Shown here one piece after another: positions 62,978 through 64,000 of a stretch of 64,000 nt of DNA. The position numbers were made by a program, and so were the translations under genes. Where the stretch lies: NCBI RefSeq assembly GCF_003437535.1, contig NZ_QSQT01000003.1, positions 62,001-126,000 on the forward strand, in the 5' to 3' direction. The notes beneath the pieces are model-generated. The model saw only the letters and a program-made list of their open reading frames with translations, was not told where the DNA came from and ran no database searches. Origin of the DNA: Phocaeicola plebeius (GTDB lineage Bacteria; Bacteroidota; Bacteroidia; Bacteroidales; Bacteroidaceae). Within the stretch, counting starts at the first letter, position 1; every line of letters starts with the position of its first letter.

Positions 62978-64000
62978 ATGAAACTAGATAAATTTATTAA
63001 CCGTCCGGTACTGTCAACCGTAATTTCTATTTTGATAGTAATTCTGGGTGTGATTGGTTTGGCCACCCTGCCGGTTACACAATATCCGGACATTGCACCT
63101 CCTACCGTATCGGTAAGAGCAACTTATACAGGTGCGAATGCACAGACTGTGTTGAACTCAGTGATTGCTCCGCTGGAAGACCAGATTAACGGTGTAGAAA
63201 ACATGATGTACATTCAGTCTAGTGCCTCAAACAATGGTTCAGCTGATATCAGCATTTATTTTAACCAGGGTACTGACCCGGATATGGCTGCGGTCAACGT
63301 ACAGAACCGTGTGTCTATGGCACAAGGTCTGTTGCCGGCAGAAGTTACCAAAGTGGGTGTGACCACACAGAAACGTCAGAACTCTATGTTGTTGATTTTC
63401 TCTTTGTATGATGCAGAAGATAAGTATAACATTGAGTTTATTGAAAACTATGCCAAGATTAACTTGATTCCGGAAGTTCAGCGTGTAAAAGGTGTGGGTG
63501 ATGCCAACGTGATGGGTCAGGACTACTCTATGCGTATTTGGTTGAAGCCGGATGTGATGGCGCAGTACAATTTGGTTCCGTCTGATATCTCTGGTGTATT
63601 GGCAGAACAGAATATTGAAGCTGCACCTGGACAGTTTGGTGAACGTGGTAATCAGACTTTCCAGTACACCATTCGTTACAAAGGTCGTTTGCAGCAGACT
63701 GAAGAATTTGAAGATATTGTAGTGAAGGCTCTGCCTAACGGTGAAGTACTCCGTTTGGGAGATGTAGCCCGTATCGAACTGGGACGTCTGGCTTATACCT
63801 TTAATAATACAGTAAACGGTCATAAGGCTGTAACTTGTATCGTATTCCAGATGGCAGGAACCAATGCGACAGAAACAATCAACAACTTGTTGGATGTTAT
63901 TAGTAAGGCTGAAGAAAGCTTGCCTGCCGGATTGAAGATTAACGTGGCTCAGAATGCCAATGACTTCTTGTATGCGTCTATTCACGAAGTTATCAAGACT
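62978..64000 (+). CDS. RND efflux inner-membrane transporter, AcrB/MexB type (5' part)
   Basis: The frame opens at ATG 62,978 and is still open at the window end (341 codons). The start MKLDKFINRPVLSTVISILI with the first transmembrane helix, then LPVTQYPDIAPPTVSVRATY and GANAQTVLNSVIAPLEDQIN, is the classic HAE1-RND opening. The porter-domain motifs NRVSMAQGLLPAEV, VKGVGDANVMGQDYSMRIWL and AAPGQFGERGNQTFQY follow. It should export hydrophobic compounds by proton antiport as a trimer. It is separated by 80 bases from the adaptor gene; no gene or terminator is seen in that gap. Confidence 0.95.
   Translation, partial: MKLDKFINRPVLSTVISILIVILGVIGLATLPVTQYPDIAPPTVSVRATYTGANAQTVLNSVIAPLEDQINGVENMMYIQSSASNNGSADISIYFNQGTDPDMAAVNVQNRVSMAQGLLPAEVTKVGVTTQKRQNSMLLIFSLYDAEDKYNIEFIENYAKINLIPEVQRVKGVGDANVMGQDYSMRIWLKPDVMAQYNLVPSDISGVLAEQNIEAAPGQFGERGNQTFQYTIRYKGRLQQTEEFEDIVVKALPNGEVLRLGDVARIELGRLAYTFNNTVNGHKAVTCIVFQMAGTNATETINNLLDVISKAEESLPAGLKINVAQNANDFLYASIHEVIKT

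Overview
The window looks like a chromosome segment of a gut Bacteroidales, most likely Bacteroides or Phocaeicola. The evidence is Bacteroides-type promoters (TTTG, a spacer of about 20, then TAnnTTTG), a UpxY-type antiterminator at the head of a capsule locus, SPII lipoproteins with short signal peptides, a reg_prop/Y_Y_Y/AraC membrane regulator, GH31 and TonB-dependent receptor genes, and a pair of hexameric glutamate dehydrogenases. The species cannot be named from sequence alone.

Layout. 1-5.4 kb is core: the 3' end of folD, two identical tRNA-His genes, an NAD-type glutamate dehydrogenase (minus strand), and a large protein joining two receiver-like domains to a pyruvate/PEP-binding domain. 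5.4-8.7 kb is the capsule control region: a tyrosine recombinase, upxY, and an AAA ATPase with its own promoter and a nested operator-like repeat. 8.7-23.5 kb is a Wzx/Wzy capsule locus: flippase, nine glycosyltransferases, pyruvyl transferase, polymerase, acetyltransferase and an initiating sugar-phosphate transferase. 23.5-37.8 kb mixes export and modification genes: a PqqD-like protein, a nucleotidyltransferase, an HPr-kinase-like protein, Wza and Wzc. It also holds a 59-residue peptide, a fimbrillin-like lipoprotein with a catalytically dead PI-PLC-like domain, a CotH-kinase-like lipoprotein, an OmpA protein, an S26 peptidase and an ABC exporter.

37.9-46.9 kb (minus strand) holds a GH31 enzyme, a membrane sensor fused directly to an AraC domain with no kinase, a six-unit palindrome array with an exact 22-bp period, an AraC regulator and a TonB-dependent beta-barrel. 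47.2-57.2 kb (plus strand) is a compact cell-envelope operon: DUF4493-like and PCMD-like lipoproteins, two paralogous small beta-barrels, and an IdeS/Mac-like cysteine protease that seems to have lost its N-terminus. 57.3-64 kb returns to core: NADP-type glutamate dehydrogenase, a 59-residue membrane protein, a malic enzyme/phosphotransacetylase fusion, and the start of an RND efflux operon.

How it fits together. The recombinase and UpxY probably control whether the long capsule transcript is made and completed. The glycosyltransferases build a repeat unit on an undecaprenyl carrier, Wzx flips it, Wzy polymerises it, and Wzc/Wza export it. The PqqD/nucleotidyltransferase/HPr-kinase trio, the small peptide, the S26 peptidase and the ABC exporter resemble the parts of a peptide-modification and export system interleaved with the capsule genes. 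This, the 22-bp palindrome array and the envelope lipoprotein/barrel operon are the best candidates for undescribed biology. The block from about 5.4 to 57.2 kb reads as accessory DNA between two blocks of core metabolism.
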